Shown here in pieces: positions 1 to 8,189 of a stretch of 64,000 nucleotides of DNA (within the stretch, counting starts at the first letter, position 1; the number at the start of each line of letters is the position of its first letter). The DNA is from Verrucomicrobiota bacterium (GTDB lineage: Bacteria; Verrucomicrobiota; Verrucomicrobiia; Limisphaerales; UBA1319): the NCBI GenBank assembly GCA_022709905.1, contig JAKLHY010000009.1, positions 62,001 through 126,000 on the forward strand. Reading direction: 5' to 3'. The notes under the pieces were generated by a model that was given only the letters and a program-made list of their open reading frames with translations, did not search any database and had not been told where the DNA came from. Position numbers and translations under genes: made by a program.

Positions 1-48
1 GACCAGGATCACGATCTTCAGGGCACTCCCCAAGGGTATTCGGCTCAT
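1..48 (-). CDS. 5' end of an unidentified gene leaving the window
   Basis: An ATG on the minus strand at 48 opens a frame that runs off the left edge and encodes MSRIPLGSALKIVILV. A short basic head followed by a hydrophobic run resembles a signal peptide or first membrane segment. Only 16 codons are visible, so no family can be named. It would be divergent from larE, with about 240 bases between them. That gap shows no other gene. Confidence 0.35.
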   Translation of the reverse strand, partial: MSRIPLGSALKIVILV

Positions 49-289
49 ATCTTGCGCGGGATTGCGGGTTGTTTGTTGAATAGACCTGCGCCGGAACCCG
101 CGCATTCAAATTTCCTGGAACCATCGACCCGGCAATGGGAAACCGGTTTGCGAATCAGAGGCCGTTCCTTGACGGGATTTGGAACGGGCCCCGGGATTAC
201 GGCGCTTGAGGCGATGTGGATTTGTGCGGATCGTTTCCGCCGGGCCCGCTCGACAAGCCTCCTCGAGGATGGCAAGTTACCGGCGATGT

Positions 290-1120
290 ATGACGAATAA
301 ATTGGATCAGCTTCGAGACTTGCTGAAGTCTTATGGCTCCTGCCTGGTGGCCTATTCAGGCGGAGTCGACTCGATGTTTCTGGCTAGTGTGGCCCACCAG
401 GTTCTCGGCCAACGCAGTGTGGCGGCGATCGCGGACACGCCCAGCCTGCCGCGTCGCGAGTTGGAGGAGGCCATCGCGCTGGCCAAACGCTTTAATATTC
501 CCCTCCGGATTGTGCGGCCCCAGGAGTTCGCGAATCCTGAATACACGGCGAATTCCCAGAATCGCTGTTATTTCTGCAAGCACGAGTTGTTTGCTGAATT
601 GGTCCCGTTGGCCAGGCAGGAAAACCTCGCCGTGATTGTCTACGGCGAAAATGCGAGCGATGTTGGGGATTTCCGTCCGGGCGCCCAGGCGGCCATTGAA
701 TTCCAGATCCGGGCTCCGCTGAAAGAAACCGGCATCACGAAGGATGAGATCCGCCAGTTTTCAGCCCAACTTGGCCTGCCGACCGCCGAGAAGCCGCAGA
801 TGGCCTGCCTGAGTTCCCGCATTCCCTATGGCGAACCGGTGACGCCGGAAAAACTGCAAATGATCGAAGCCGGAGAAAACGCCCTTCGCGATTTGGGTTT
901 CTACGACGTCCGGGTCCGGCACCACGAGCTCAAGATCGGGCATCTGGCTCGGATCGAAGTCGGCCCAAAAGAGATCGGCCGGTTTTTCGAGGATGGCTTG
1001 CACCTGCGTGTGGCTGAGACCCTGCGTCAAGCCGGCTACCTGCATGTGACACTCGACTTGCAGGGATACCGACGGGGTAGCGTCAATGAGATCCTCCAGC
1101 AAAAAAACCGCATGGCCTGA
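290..1120 (+). CDS. larE: ATP-dependent sacrificial sulfur transferase LarE
   Basis: A 276-residue PP-loop ATPase of the LarE family. LarE activates and thiolates the pyridine-dicarboxylate precursor of the nickel-pincer cofactor used by lactate racemase and related LarA-type isomerases. The PP-loop SGGVDS lies at residues 23-28. The family signature MACLSSRIPYG is near 171-181 and contains C173. A CYFC pair at 93-96 gives three cysteines in total, the pattern of LarE variants reported to carry a [4Fe-4S] cluster rather than sacrificing a single cysteine. I chose the ATG at 290 because it gives the usual LarE N-terminus (NKLDQLRDLL); an in-frame TTG extension to 179 has no family-like sequence. 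Downstream maf overlaps it by 35 bases. No larA, larB or larC lies nearby. Confidence 0.9.
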   Translation: MTNKLDQLRDLLKSYGSCLVAYSGGVDSMFLASVAHQVLGQRSVAAIADTPSLPRRELEEAIALAKRFNIPLRIVRPQEFANPEYTANSQNRCYFCKHELFAELVPLARQENLAVIVYGENASDVGDFRPGAQAAIEFQIRAPLKETGITKDEIRQFSAQLGLPTAEKPQMACLSSRIPYGEPVTPEKLQMIEAGENALRDLGFYDVRVRHHELKIGHLARIEVGPKEIGRFFEDGLHLRVAETLRQAGYLHVTLDLQGYRRGSVNEILQQKNRMA

Positions 1121-1685
1121 TTCGAAATTGCGTCTGATCCTGGCCTCAGCCTCGCCCCGGCGCCGCGAACTCCTGGCCGGCATGGGCATTCAATTTCGGG
1201 TGGAAATCAGCCAGGCTGACGAGGATCACGCACCGTATTTGTCGCCGGCGGAAATTGCCCGGTCCAACGCCTGGCGAAAAGCCCGCGCCGTCAGCCGTCT
1301 GTTCCCCCGTGAAATTGTGCTGGGGGCGGATACCGTGGTCAGCCTGGAGAATCAGATTTTTGGCAAGCCCCGCGACTTGGCTGAGGCCGAGTGGATGTTA
1401 GGACAGCTGCGAGGCCGCGTACACCAGGTGATTACCGGGGTCTGTCTCCTGCGCGGCGATCCTCCTTTTCAGCGATTGTTCCACGATCTGACCCATGTGA
1501 GGTTTCATGCGCTGGACGACCAACAGGTGCGCGGCTATCTGGGCTGCATCGATCCGCTGGATAAGGCGGGGGCTTACGCCATCCAGGAGCACGGGGATCA
1601 GCTGGTGGCCAGCCTCGAAGGCTCATTATCCAATGTCATCGGCCTGCCCACGGAAAAATTGGGCCAGCAGTTGGCCGGATTGTGA
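1086..1685 (+). CDS. maf: Maf-family nucleoside triphosphate pyrophosphatase
   Basis: A 199-residue Maf protein. The family hydrolyses non-canonical or modified nucleoside triphosphates (dTTP/UTP or m7GTP types) to monophosphates in house-cleaning and cell-division control. The N-terminal phosphate-binding signature LASASPRRRELL is at about 19-30, the conserved GADTVV at about 80-85, and the KAGAYAIQ and SNVIGLP segments close the fold as expected. Its start lies inside larE (35-base overlap), which indicates translational coupling. It is convergent with the TolC-family gene, which ends 13 bases away. Length is typical. Confidence 0.92.
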   Translation: MRSSSKKTAWPDSKLRLILASASPRRRELLAGMGIQFRVEISQADEDHAPYLSPAEIARSNAWRKARAVSRLFPREIVLGADTVVSLENQIFGKPRDLAEAEWMLGQLRGRVHQVITGVCLLRGDPPFQRLFHDLTHVRFHALDDQQVRGYLGCIDPLDKAGAYAIQEHGDQLVASLEGSLSNVIGLPTEKLGQQLAGL

Positions 1686-1698
1686 GGCGAAACCGCGC

Positions 1699-3189
1699 TT
1701 ACTTCACTTCGAGCTTGATCTCGTGCCGTTGAAGGGTAGCGCCTTCGGCAAGGGCCAACTGGGCGAGCGATTTGTTGTATTCCGTCAAGGCGCTGATTTC
1801 CGACGATCGCGCCGAAGTGAGATCGCGTTGGAGCTGGAGGACGACGAAACTAGTGCTCTTGCCGTTCTCGAGTTTTTTCTGTTCGGCATCGAGGGCCGCT
1901 TCGGCGTATAGCCGGGCTTGATGAGTGGCATCGACGCGTTCGAGATTGGTTTCGGCCAGTTGGATGGCATTATCGATCTGGGCCATGATTTCCTGTTCGC
2001 GGCTTTTGAGCTGGAGCAGAACTTGCTCTTTGCGGGCCCGGCTGTTGCGAAGATTGTTGCGCGCGGCGCGGTTGCCCAAGGGGAACGACAGTTGCGCGCC
2101 GTAAGACCAGTAAGGGCCGCTGCCTTCCCCAAGGTTTCTAAACACCCCGCCATATCCGGTGTCGGAGGCGGTATGCCCATAGGAACCGACCAAATCGAGG
2201 GATGGATAGAGCTGGTTCTTCTGGTAACGCAAGACAATGTCCTGTTTTTCCACTTCGATGCGGTTTTGCAGCAGGTCCGGCCGCATGGTCAGTCCTTTGG
2301 CCCAACTGTCCTGAACGCTGAACGCTTGCGGCACAGCCAGCAATTCGCCCGTCGGTTCCAGCGAGGTTTCGGCGATGGCTCCAAAATCGTCGCTGATCAG
2401 TCTCTTCAGGGTGTTCTGCTGGGTGGCGAGCTGTCGCTGGCTGGACAATAGATCGGCTTTGCGCGCCGCGACTTGGGATTCGGCCTGTTTTTCGTCCAGA
2501 GGCGCCAGAGCGCCCACTTTGACTCGTTGTTTGTTTTCGTGAAGCAGGCGCTCCGCGAGTTCCAGGGCTTTTTGCTGAACCTTGACGTTTTCGCGCGTGA
2601 AAATGAGATCGTAATAGGCCTGCTCGACGCTGGTCAATATGCTCATGATTTGGAGCTGCAAGCCCATTTCCGTGCTTTTGATGTTTTTGCGCGCCACCTG
2701 GATGTTCATGCGGGTGGAATCAATCCAGAAGTTCTTCAGCAGCGGCTGTCTCATCGTCAGTCCGACAGAACCGCTGTTCTGGGAGAATGGCACACTCGAA
2801 CGCTCCCCCCATTCCTCGCGGGTGTTGCCAGTAAGATTGTAGTTGAATCCCGTCGGCAAAACTCCGCTCAGGCCAAGACGAAAGAGATCGGCATCGCTGG
2901 TGGACGCCGGATAGGCGTTCTTATTCGCGTCGTATCCACCGGGCGACAACGAGTAATCATGTTCGCCGCCCACCGTGAATTGGGGATCGTATCCCGCATA
3001 CGTCAGGCTCAGGTCATAACGGGCCATCTCCGGATTCAAGCGCTCGATGCGGAGATCCAGGTTCCGCTCGAGCGCCATCTGAAAACAATCCTGAAGCGAA
3101 ACGGATCGTGAAGTCTGAGCGGACAATGGAATCACGCAGGCGCTGGTCATCGCCAGTCCCAAGGCCAAAATCATTCGGTGGTTGCACAT
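1699..3189 (-). CDS. TolC-family outer-membrane efflux protein
   Basis: About 496 residues. Members form trimeric outer-membrane channels for tripartite efflux pumps or type I secretion. A signal peptide (MCNHRMILALGLAMTSACVIPLSAQ) is followed by the duplicated coiled-coil OEP architecture: SLQDCFQMALERNLDLRIE starts the first repeat, and long Gln/Glu/Ala-rich helices (LAERLLHENKQRVKVGALA, LQLKSREQEIMAQIDNAI) follow. I chose the ATG at 3189 because it directly precedes the signal peptide; the frame extends upstream to 3492 only over the Sua5 gene. No adaptor or inner-membrane pump subunit is adjacent, so the partner must lie elsewhere. It follows the Sua5 gene on the same strand after about 124 bases. 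Confidence 0.9.
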   Translation of the reverse strand: MCNHRMILALGLAMTSACVIPLSAQTSRSVSLQDCFQMALERNLDLRIERLNPEMARYDLSLTYAGYDPQFTVGGEHDYSLSPGGYDANKNAYPASTSDADLFRLGLSGVLPTGFNYNLTGNTREEWGERSSVPFSQNSGSVGLTMRQPLLKNFWIDSTRMNIQVARKNIKSTEMGLQLQIMSILTSVEQAYYDLIFTRENVKVQQKALELAERLLHENKQRVKVGALAPLDEKQAESQVAARKADLLSSQRQLATQQNTLKRLISDDFGAIAETSLEPTGELLAVPQAFSVQDSWAKGLTMRPDLLQNRIEVEKQDIVLRYQKNQLYPSLDLVGSYGHTASDTGYGGVFRNLGEGSGPYWSYGAQLSFPLGNRAARNNLRNSRARKEQVLLQLKSREQEIMAQIDNAIQLAETNLERVDATHQARLYAEAALDAEQKKLENGKSTSFVVLQLQRDLTSARSSEISALTEYNKSLAQLALAEGATLQRHEIKLEVK

Positions 3190-3313
3190 GGAATCGAGAG
3201 CTTGCTGCAATTGTTCTGTTTCGTCAATGAGTGTGATGCCGGGATGTTCACTGCCCGGGGAAAAACCGCCTGGCACCCCAGCACTTAGATAGACACGGGC
3301 TCGTTCAGGAAAG

Positions 3314-4342
3314 TTACAGCCGGCCTTGAGCGGCCCGGCTGAGACGATCGAGGATGCCCTGCCACTCCGGAGAATCAGGAGGTCGTTCCACGACAACCAG
3401 TTGAGCACCCAGTGCGTCGCTGCGATGCAACTCGGCGTAGAGCAATCGGCCAAAGGCCTCAGGATCCCGCGGCAGGATTGCCAACCGCCCATAGGCCCCG
3501 GGATTCATTGGCGGGATTGTGTGGACCAGCAGATGAATCCCGCGTTTATCGGCTTTGCAGGAAGCCAGGCGGCACGCCAGTTCCGTTGCATCGGCCCATG
3601 AACCCATCAATAGAGCTGCCCGAGGCGCATAGTGTTTCTCCAGGAGACCTGGACTGCGCAACACCGGATCGTTTGGGCCGCCCCCCGTGGTGATTTTGCC
3701 TGTCACCGCCCGCAGCGCGCCAGCGTGAATCATGCCGGGACGCAACAATCGGGGCGGATCGATTGTGACATCGAGAACAGTGGATTCAATCCCGACCCAG
3801 GTGGGTCCGCCATCGATAATCAGGGGGATTTTGCCGGCAAGACTTTCCCAGACGTGTTCGGCTGTGGTGGGGGATGTGCGGCTGGATGGATTGGCGCTAG
3901 GAGCCGCAAGAGGAAACTCGCAGGCCTCGATGAGGGCCTGCACAAACCGATGGCGCGGCCAGCGTACCGCCACTGTGGAGCCGCCGGCCACCACAGAATC
4001 CGGAATCAACGCCGAACGCAGCATCACCAAGGTCAAGGGTCCTGGCCAAAAGGCGCGGGCCAGGGCATCAGCTTGGACCGGCCACTCCCTCACGCAACGA
4101 TGGGCCATCGGCATGCTGTCTACATGCACGATCACCGGATTGTGCGACGGCCTTCCTTTCGCGGAAAAGACCGCCGACACGGCCTCGGGATTCAGGGCAT
4201 TGGCCGCCAATCCATAGACAGTCTCGGTTGGAATGGCCACAATGCCACCTCGCCGCAACAAGTCCGCCGCGGCTCGAACCGCTGTTTTAAACTCCTCAGG
4301 TTTGCCTGTGGGCAACAAACGGGTTGTGAAGGAATCCCTCAT
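3314..4342 (-). CDS. L-threonylcarbamoyladenylate synthase, Sua5 type
   Basis: 342 residues, consistent with the two-domain Sua5 rather than the short TsaC/YrdC. It makes threonylcarbamoyl-AMP from Thr, bicarbonate and ATP, the first step of t6A modification at position 37 of ANN-decoding tRNAs. The YrdC domain spans about 17-215, with IPTETVYGLAANA, the KGRPSHNPVIVHV signature and SANPSSRTSPT. The C-terminal Sua5 domain begins after SPGLLEKHYAPRA. It is divergent from trpD with an 87-base gap that must hold both promoters. Confidence 0.92.
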   Translation of the reverse strand: MRDSFTTRLLPTGKPEEFKTAVRAAADLLRRGGIVAIPTETVYGLAANALNPEAVSAVFSAKGRPSHNPVIVHVDSMPMAHRCVREWPVQADALARAFWPGPLTLVMLRSALIPDSVVAGGSTVAVRWPRHRFVQALIEACEFPLAAPSANPSSRTSPTTAEHVWESLAGKIPLIIDGGPTWVGIESTVLDVTIDPPRLLRPGMIHAGALRAVTGKITTGGGPNDPVLRSPGLLEKHYAPRAALLMGSWADATELACRLASCKADKRGIHLLVHTIPPMNPGAYGRLAILPRDPEAFGRLLYAELHRSDALGAQLVVVERPPDSPEWQGILDRLSRAAQGRL

Positions 4343-4429
4343 GTCCTATCCTTGGCGGGAACCCTGCCGTCACTCGATTGGTTTGTTAACTCATTCATCA
4401 TCTTCAACATCGCATTTTCGATCAACTGC

Positions 4430-5551
4430 ATGCATTTGACCGCGTCCGGTCTGGAGCGATTTACCGCTTTGCCACTCTCCCCGGGTCTGGTACAGTACGA
4501 GCCAGTGTTATCACAGCTGACGCAAGAAGTAAAAGCGGGACGAGTTTTGGCCGAAGAACAAGTCGTCGCGGCCGTAGAATCGCTTGTCTCCGACCAGGTA
4601 TCGGCCCCTGAAAAGGCCGAGTTCCTTCTGGCCCTGTCCGCCCGGGGCGAAACTGTTGAGGAAATCGCCGGATTCGCCCGCGCCTTGCGTGACAAGAGCA
4701 TCCAACCCGTCCTCGATGATGAGGTGCGGGGTCGCATGCTGTTGGACGTTTGTGGAACCGGTGGCGACCGGATGAACACATTCAACATTTCCACAACGGT
4801 GGCTCTCCTGGTTTCCGCCGCGGGCGCCACGGTGGCCAAACATGGAAATCGCGCCGTGACTTCATCCTCGGGCAGCGCGGATGTCCTGGCCGCCTTGGGG
4901 ATTGCCATTGAATTGACACCGGATACGGCCGGTGCCTGGCTGAAAGACTACCATTTTGCCTTCTTTTTTGCCCCGCGATACCATCCGGCATTTCGAAATA
5001 TTGCCCCGGCAAGAGCCCTTTGCGCCCAACAGGGCCGGCGTACGGTTTTCAATATCCTCGGTCCCCTGCTGAATCCAGCGCATCCCCGCGCCCAGATTAT
5101 CGGTGTGCCGGGATCGGAACTGTGCGAACCGATGGCCCGTGTGTTGCGCCACCTGGGGATTGATCGAGGATTGGTCGTCTGCGGTCAGGCCGGCGATGGA
5201 TGGATGGACGAGGTTTCGATCCTGGGACCCACCGTGGCCGCGGGCTACAGCCCGGGATGCAATGTTTCCCGTGAATTAATGAATCTTGCGGGTCTGCCAC
5301 TGGGTCAGGCCACCGCTGCCGATCTTACTGGTGGCGATGCCAGGACGAATGCCGAGATCATCCTGGCCATCCTTGAGGGTCATGACCGGGGACCGCGGAG
5401 GGCGGCCGCTCAAGTCAACGCCGCCGCCGCCCTCTGGATCGCTGGACATGTCGAATCGCTACGAATGGGATGGGACACGATTGATGGGGTCATCGACAAC
5501 GGGATTGGTTTGGCCCAACTGGAACGGCTGCGCAAAGCCTCAGCCCTGTAA
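4430..5551 (+). CDS. trpD: Anthranilate phosphoribosyltransferase
   Basis: 373 residues. It transfers the phosphoribosyl group of PRPP to anthranilate in tryptophan synthesis. Visible motifs are the PRPP/Mg loop DVCGTGGDRMNTFNIST, then KHGNRAVTSSSGSADVL and the anthranilate-binding region with FAPRYHPAFRNIAPAR. The protein is about 30 residues longer than the common 340, all at the N-terminus; the ATG at 4430 follows a possible start region common to the divergent Sua5 gene. The frame continues upstream to 3632 without family resemblance because it runs antisense to Sua5. It is first in a likely trpD-cvpA-dnaG unit, with gaps of 34 and 9 bases. No other trp gene is in the window. Confidence 0.95.
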   Translation: MHLTASGLERFTALPLSPGLVQYEPVLSQLTQEVKAGRVLAEEQVVAAVESLVSDQVSAPEKAEFLLALSARGETVEEIAGFARALRDKSIQPVLDDEVRGRMLLDVCGTGGDRMNTFNISTTVALLVSAAGATVAKHGNRAVTSSSGSADVLAALGIAIELTPDTAGAWLKDYHFAFFFAPRYHPAFRNIAPARALCAQQGRRTVFNILGPLLNPAHPRAQIIGVPGSELCEPMARVLRHLGIDRGLVVCGQAGDGWMDEVSILGPTVAAGYSPGCNVSRELMNLAGLPLGQATAADLTGGDARTNAEIILAILEGHDRGPRRAAAQVNAAAALWIAGHVESLRMGWDTIDGVIDNGIGLAQLERLRKASAL

Positions 5552-5585
5552 AGCCGCATGAGAATGCATTCCTCGAGATGAATCT

Positions 5586-6287
5586 ATGGTGATTGAGCTA
5601 TTTGAAACCGTGTTCAGCCCGATGTTGGCGGCTGTTCCTGGCGCGCCGGTTAAGAGCCAGGACCCCGTTTTTGGCTGGTTCGATTTGGTAGTGGTCGCGG
5701 TCATCTTTACGGGGGTCTGGCGGGGGCGTCAGCGGGGAATGTCTCAGGAATTGCTCGATTTGCTGCAATGGCTGGGCATGGTGATTGGAGGCGGGATCTT
5801 GTATGATCCCATCGGGCGGGCATTGGCAAGATTGGCCAACATGGACTTGATCTACTGTTTTGTCGTAAGCTACTTGGGATTTGCCCTGACCCTCAAACTG
5901 GCGTTTACCCTTCTGAAGCGATCACTGGGAGAAAAACTGGTGGGCAGCGATGTTTTCGGACGTTCCGAATATTACCTAGGCATGGTGGCCGGGGGGCTGC
6001 GTTTTTTATGTGTCCTGATCATGGTCCTGGCGGTCATGCATGCGCCGCAGATTTCGGAGGCTGATCGTCGTGCCACGGCGAAGAAACAAAAGGAGTATTT
6101 TGAGGACATCAGTTTTCCAACCTTCGGTTCCATTCAGTATGGGATTTTTCGCCAGTCCTTTTCCGGGCTTCTGATCGAGGACAAAGCCTCCTGGCTTCTG
6201 ATCAAGGCCGCAAGCGCCTCAGGACAAAAACGAGAGAGCATCGGCCAGCGGCGAGCGCGCGAGGTCGAAAGCATTATCAAACCTTGA
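5586..6287 (+). CDS. CvpA-family membrane protein
   Basis: 233 residues with about four hydrophobic segments. The CvpA/colicin V production domain is recognisable from FDLVVVAVIFTGVWRGRQRG through GLLQWLG-type helices and the later RFLCVLIMVLAVMHAP segment. CvpA proteins are inner-membrane proteins linked to envelope maintenance and, in some species, to colicin V export; their biochemical role is unclear. A soluble C-terminal tail of about 85 residues ends in basic sequence. It lies 34 bases after trpD and 9 before dnaG, so it is probably cotranscribed with both. Confidence 0.82.
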   Translation: MVIELFETVFSPMLAAVPGAPVKSQDPVFGWFDLVVVAVIFTGVWRGRQRGMSQELLDLLQWLGMVIGGGILYDPIGRALARLANMDLIYCFVVSYLGFALTLKLAFTLLKRSLGEKLVGSDVFGRSEYYLGMVAGGLRFLCVLIMVLAVMHAPQISEADRRATAKKQKEYFEDISFPTFGSIQYGIFRQSFSGLLIEDKASWLLIKAASASGQKRESIGQRRAREVESIIKP

Positions 6288-6296
6288 CGGTTTTGC

Positions 6297-8108
6297 ATGT
6301 CGGGACTTATTTCAGCGGCCACGCTGGAGCGGATCCGGGCGGCCAGCGACATTGTGGATGTGATTACCCAGGTGCTGCCGCTCAAGCGTGCGGGAGCGAA
6401 TTTCGTTGCCCTTTGTCCGTTTCATAAAGAGAAAACGCCGAGTTTCTCGGTCAATCCCAACAAACAGATCTTTTACTGTTTTGGCTGTCACAAGGGCGGG
6501 GATGTCTTCCGATTTGTCCAGGAATACGAAAATATCGGCTTCGTCGAGGCGGTCAGACGGCTGGCCGAACGCGCCGGAATCCCCTTGGAGCTGGTGACCG
6601 AACCTGGAGAACGCACCGCTCATTTCTTGAAAGAAGCCCTGCTCAAGGTCCATGAACAACTGACCCAGCAGTGGCACCAGATCCTGCTCAATGATCCCTC
6701 GGCCTCTTTGGCCCGCCAATACCTGGCCAGTCGCGAGGTGCCAACCGACGCCATCCGCCTCTTTCGGTTGGGTTACGCCCCCGCCGACTGGGATCACACG
6801 ATCCGATGGGCCGGGCAACAGGGCCTTGATCTGGTTACTTTGGAAAAAGCGGGCCTGGTGGTTCGCAAAGAAGGTAGCGACCGGCATTTCGGACGTTTCC
6901 GCGATCGGCTGATGTTCCCGATTTGCGACGAGCAGGGACGTGTCGTGGCCTTTAGCGGGAGGGTGTTGAACCCCGATGCGCCGGGGGGCAAATACGTGAA
7001 CTCACCCGAAACCCCGATTTTCTCCAAAGGGCGCATCTTTTACGGCCTCGACAAGTCCAAACGGGCCATCCTCGAGGCCCAGTGTGCCGTTCTCTGCGAA
7101 GGCCAGTTGGATCTCATTCGCTGCCACCTGGCGGGCGTTCAAAACACAGTGGCCCCTCAGGGCACCGCGTTGACGGCTGACCACGCCCGCATCCTCAAAC
7201 GCTACGCCAACGAGGTGATTCTCTGTTTCGATGCCGATAACGCCGGCCAGAATGCCGCGGATCGTTCTCTGGACCATTTGCTGGCCGCAGGCTTGGCCGT
7301 TCGCGTGGCCGTGATGCCCTCGCCCCATGATCCGGACAGCTTCATCCGCAAGGAAGGGGCGGCCGCGTTCCAGGACTTGATCCAACGCGCCCCCGGTTTC
7401 TTTGACTATTTCTTGGATCGATGTTGTCGGTTGCATGATCCCGCCACAGACCGGGGACGGCTTGCCATTTCGCGTGCCATGGCTGAGGCCGTATGGAAAA
7501 CCGGCCACGAGGTGCTGGTGGATACCTACGCCCAGAAAACCGCTCATCGTCTCGCGATCTCGCCTGACGCCGTAAGGCGTGAGTTTCGTCAATTCTCCAC
7601 CGCGAAACGGCCGGTCTCTGAGGAGTCTTTGGAGGCCCCTTCCAATGAACCGGATACGGCGCATCTGGCGCCACACGAACTCTGGTTGCTGCGTCTCCTG
7701 TTTCTGGACGACGAACTGGCGAACTGGCTCGCCCGTTATTTGGACTTGGATTGGATCTCGCATCCGGCTGTGCGTCATTTGGTTTCCCTAAGAACGGAGG
7801 CCGCTCGAGAAAATCGGTGGACCGGAGTGGCGGCGTTTATCAGCCAGTTGACCGATCCCACGGAGATCCAGCTCGTTTCGATGGCTGTGGCCGAGGATAG
7901 AGATATACCCAACCGCCAGCAGCAGGTCGCCGATTTGGTGCGCCGGTTGCGTAACCAACACCTGGACCGTCAGTTGGGAGAACTCCAACGCCGCCTGGCC
8001 GATCCAGCGCTTCCCGAAGCCGATCAACTGAACCTCGTGCTTTCCCAGAAGACCTTGCGCCAAGCCAAATCCCAGCCCCTCCAGCCATTGCAGCGGTCCG
8101 AATCATAA
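6297..8108 (+). CDS. dnaG: DNA primase
   Basis: 603 residues, standard DnaG size. It synthesises the RNA primers for replication forks. The N-terminal CHC2 zinc finger uses C40, H43, C61 and C64 (CPFHKEKTPSF, CFGCHKGGD). The TOPRIM core follows with the catalytic Glu at 268 (LCEGQLDL) and FDAD at 311-314; all expected metal-binding acids are present. The C-terminal helicase-interaction region (about 430-603) is divergent, as is usual. The start ATG at 6297 gives the canonical N-terminus, nine bases after cvpA. Confidence 0.96.
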   Translation: MSGLISAATLERIRAASDIVDVITQVLPLKRAGANFVALCPFHKEKTPSFSVNPNKQIFYCFGCHKGGDVFRFVQEYENIGFVEAVRRLAERAGIPLELVTEPGERTAHFLKEALLKVHEQLTQQWHQILLNDPSASLARQYLASREVPTDAIRLFRLGYAPADWDHTIRWAGQQGLDLVTLEKAGLVVRKEGSDRHFGRFRDRLMFPICDEQGRVVAFSGRVLNPDAPGGKYVNSPETPIFSKGRIFYGLDKSKRAILEAQCAVLCEGQLDLIRCHLAGVQNTVAPQGTALTADHARILKRYANEVILCFDADNAGQNAADRSLDHLLAAGLAVRVAVMPSPHDPDSFIRKEGAAAFQDLIQRAPGFFDYFLDRCCRLHDPATDRGRLAISRAMAEAVWKTGHEVLVDTYAQKTAHRLAISPDAVRREFRQFSTAKRPVSEESLEAPSNEPDTAHLAPHELWLLRLLFLDDELANWLARYLDLDWISHPAVRHLVSLRTEAARENRWTGVAAFISQLTDPTEIQLVSMAVAEDRDIPNRQQQVADLVRRLRNQHLDRQLGELQRRLADPALPEADQLNLVLSQKTLRQAKSQPLQPLQRSES

Positions 8109-8157
8109 ATTGAATAACACTTGCCAGCCCGGCATCGGCCGGATTAACTCAGGCCCC

Positions 8158-8180
8158 GGATTTGCAGCCAATGCAAATCC
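8158..8180 (+). promoter_or_regulatory. Perfect 9-bp hairpin just upstream of the carB start
   Basis: GGATTTGCA (8158-8166) and its exact reverse complement TGCAAATCC (8172-8180) are separated by a five-base loop. The hairpin ends nine bases before the carB ATG at 8190 and covers the region where a ribosome-binding site would be; no good Shine-Dalgarno sequence is visible between them. There is no T-run, so an intrinsic terminator is unlikely. A translational control hairpin or protein operator is possible, but function is inferred. Confidence 0.45.
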
Positions 8181-8189
8181 CGCACTCGC

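Noticed and set aside
3632..4429. Long N-terminal extension of TrpD
   Set aside because: It runs antisense to Sua5 and has no similarity to TrpD; the start at 4430 gives the expected protein.
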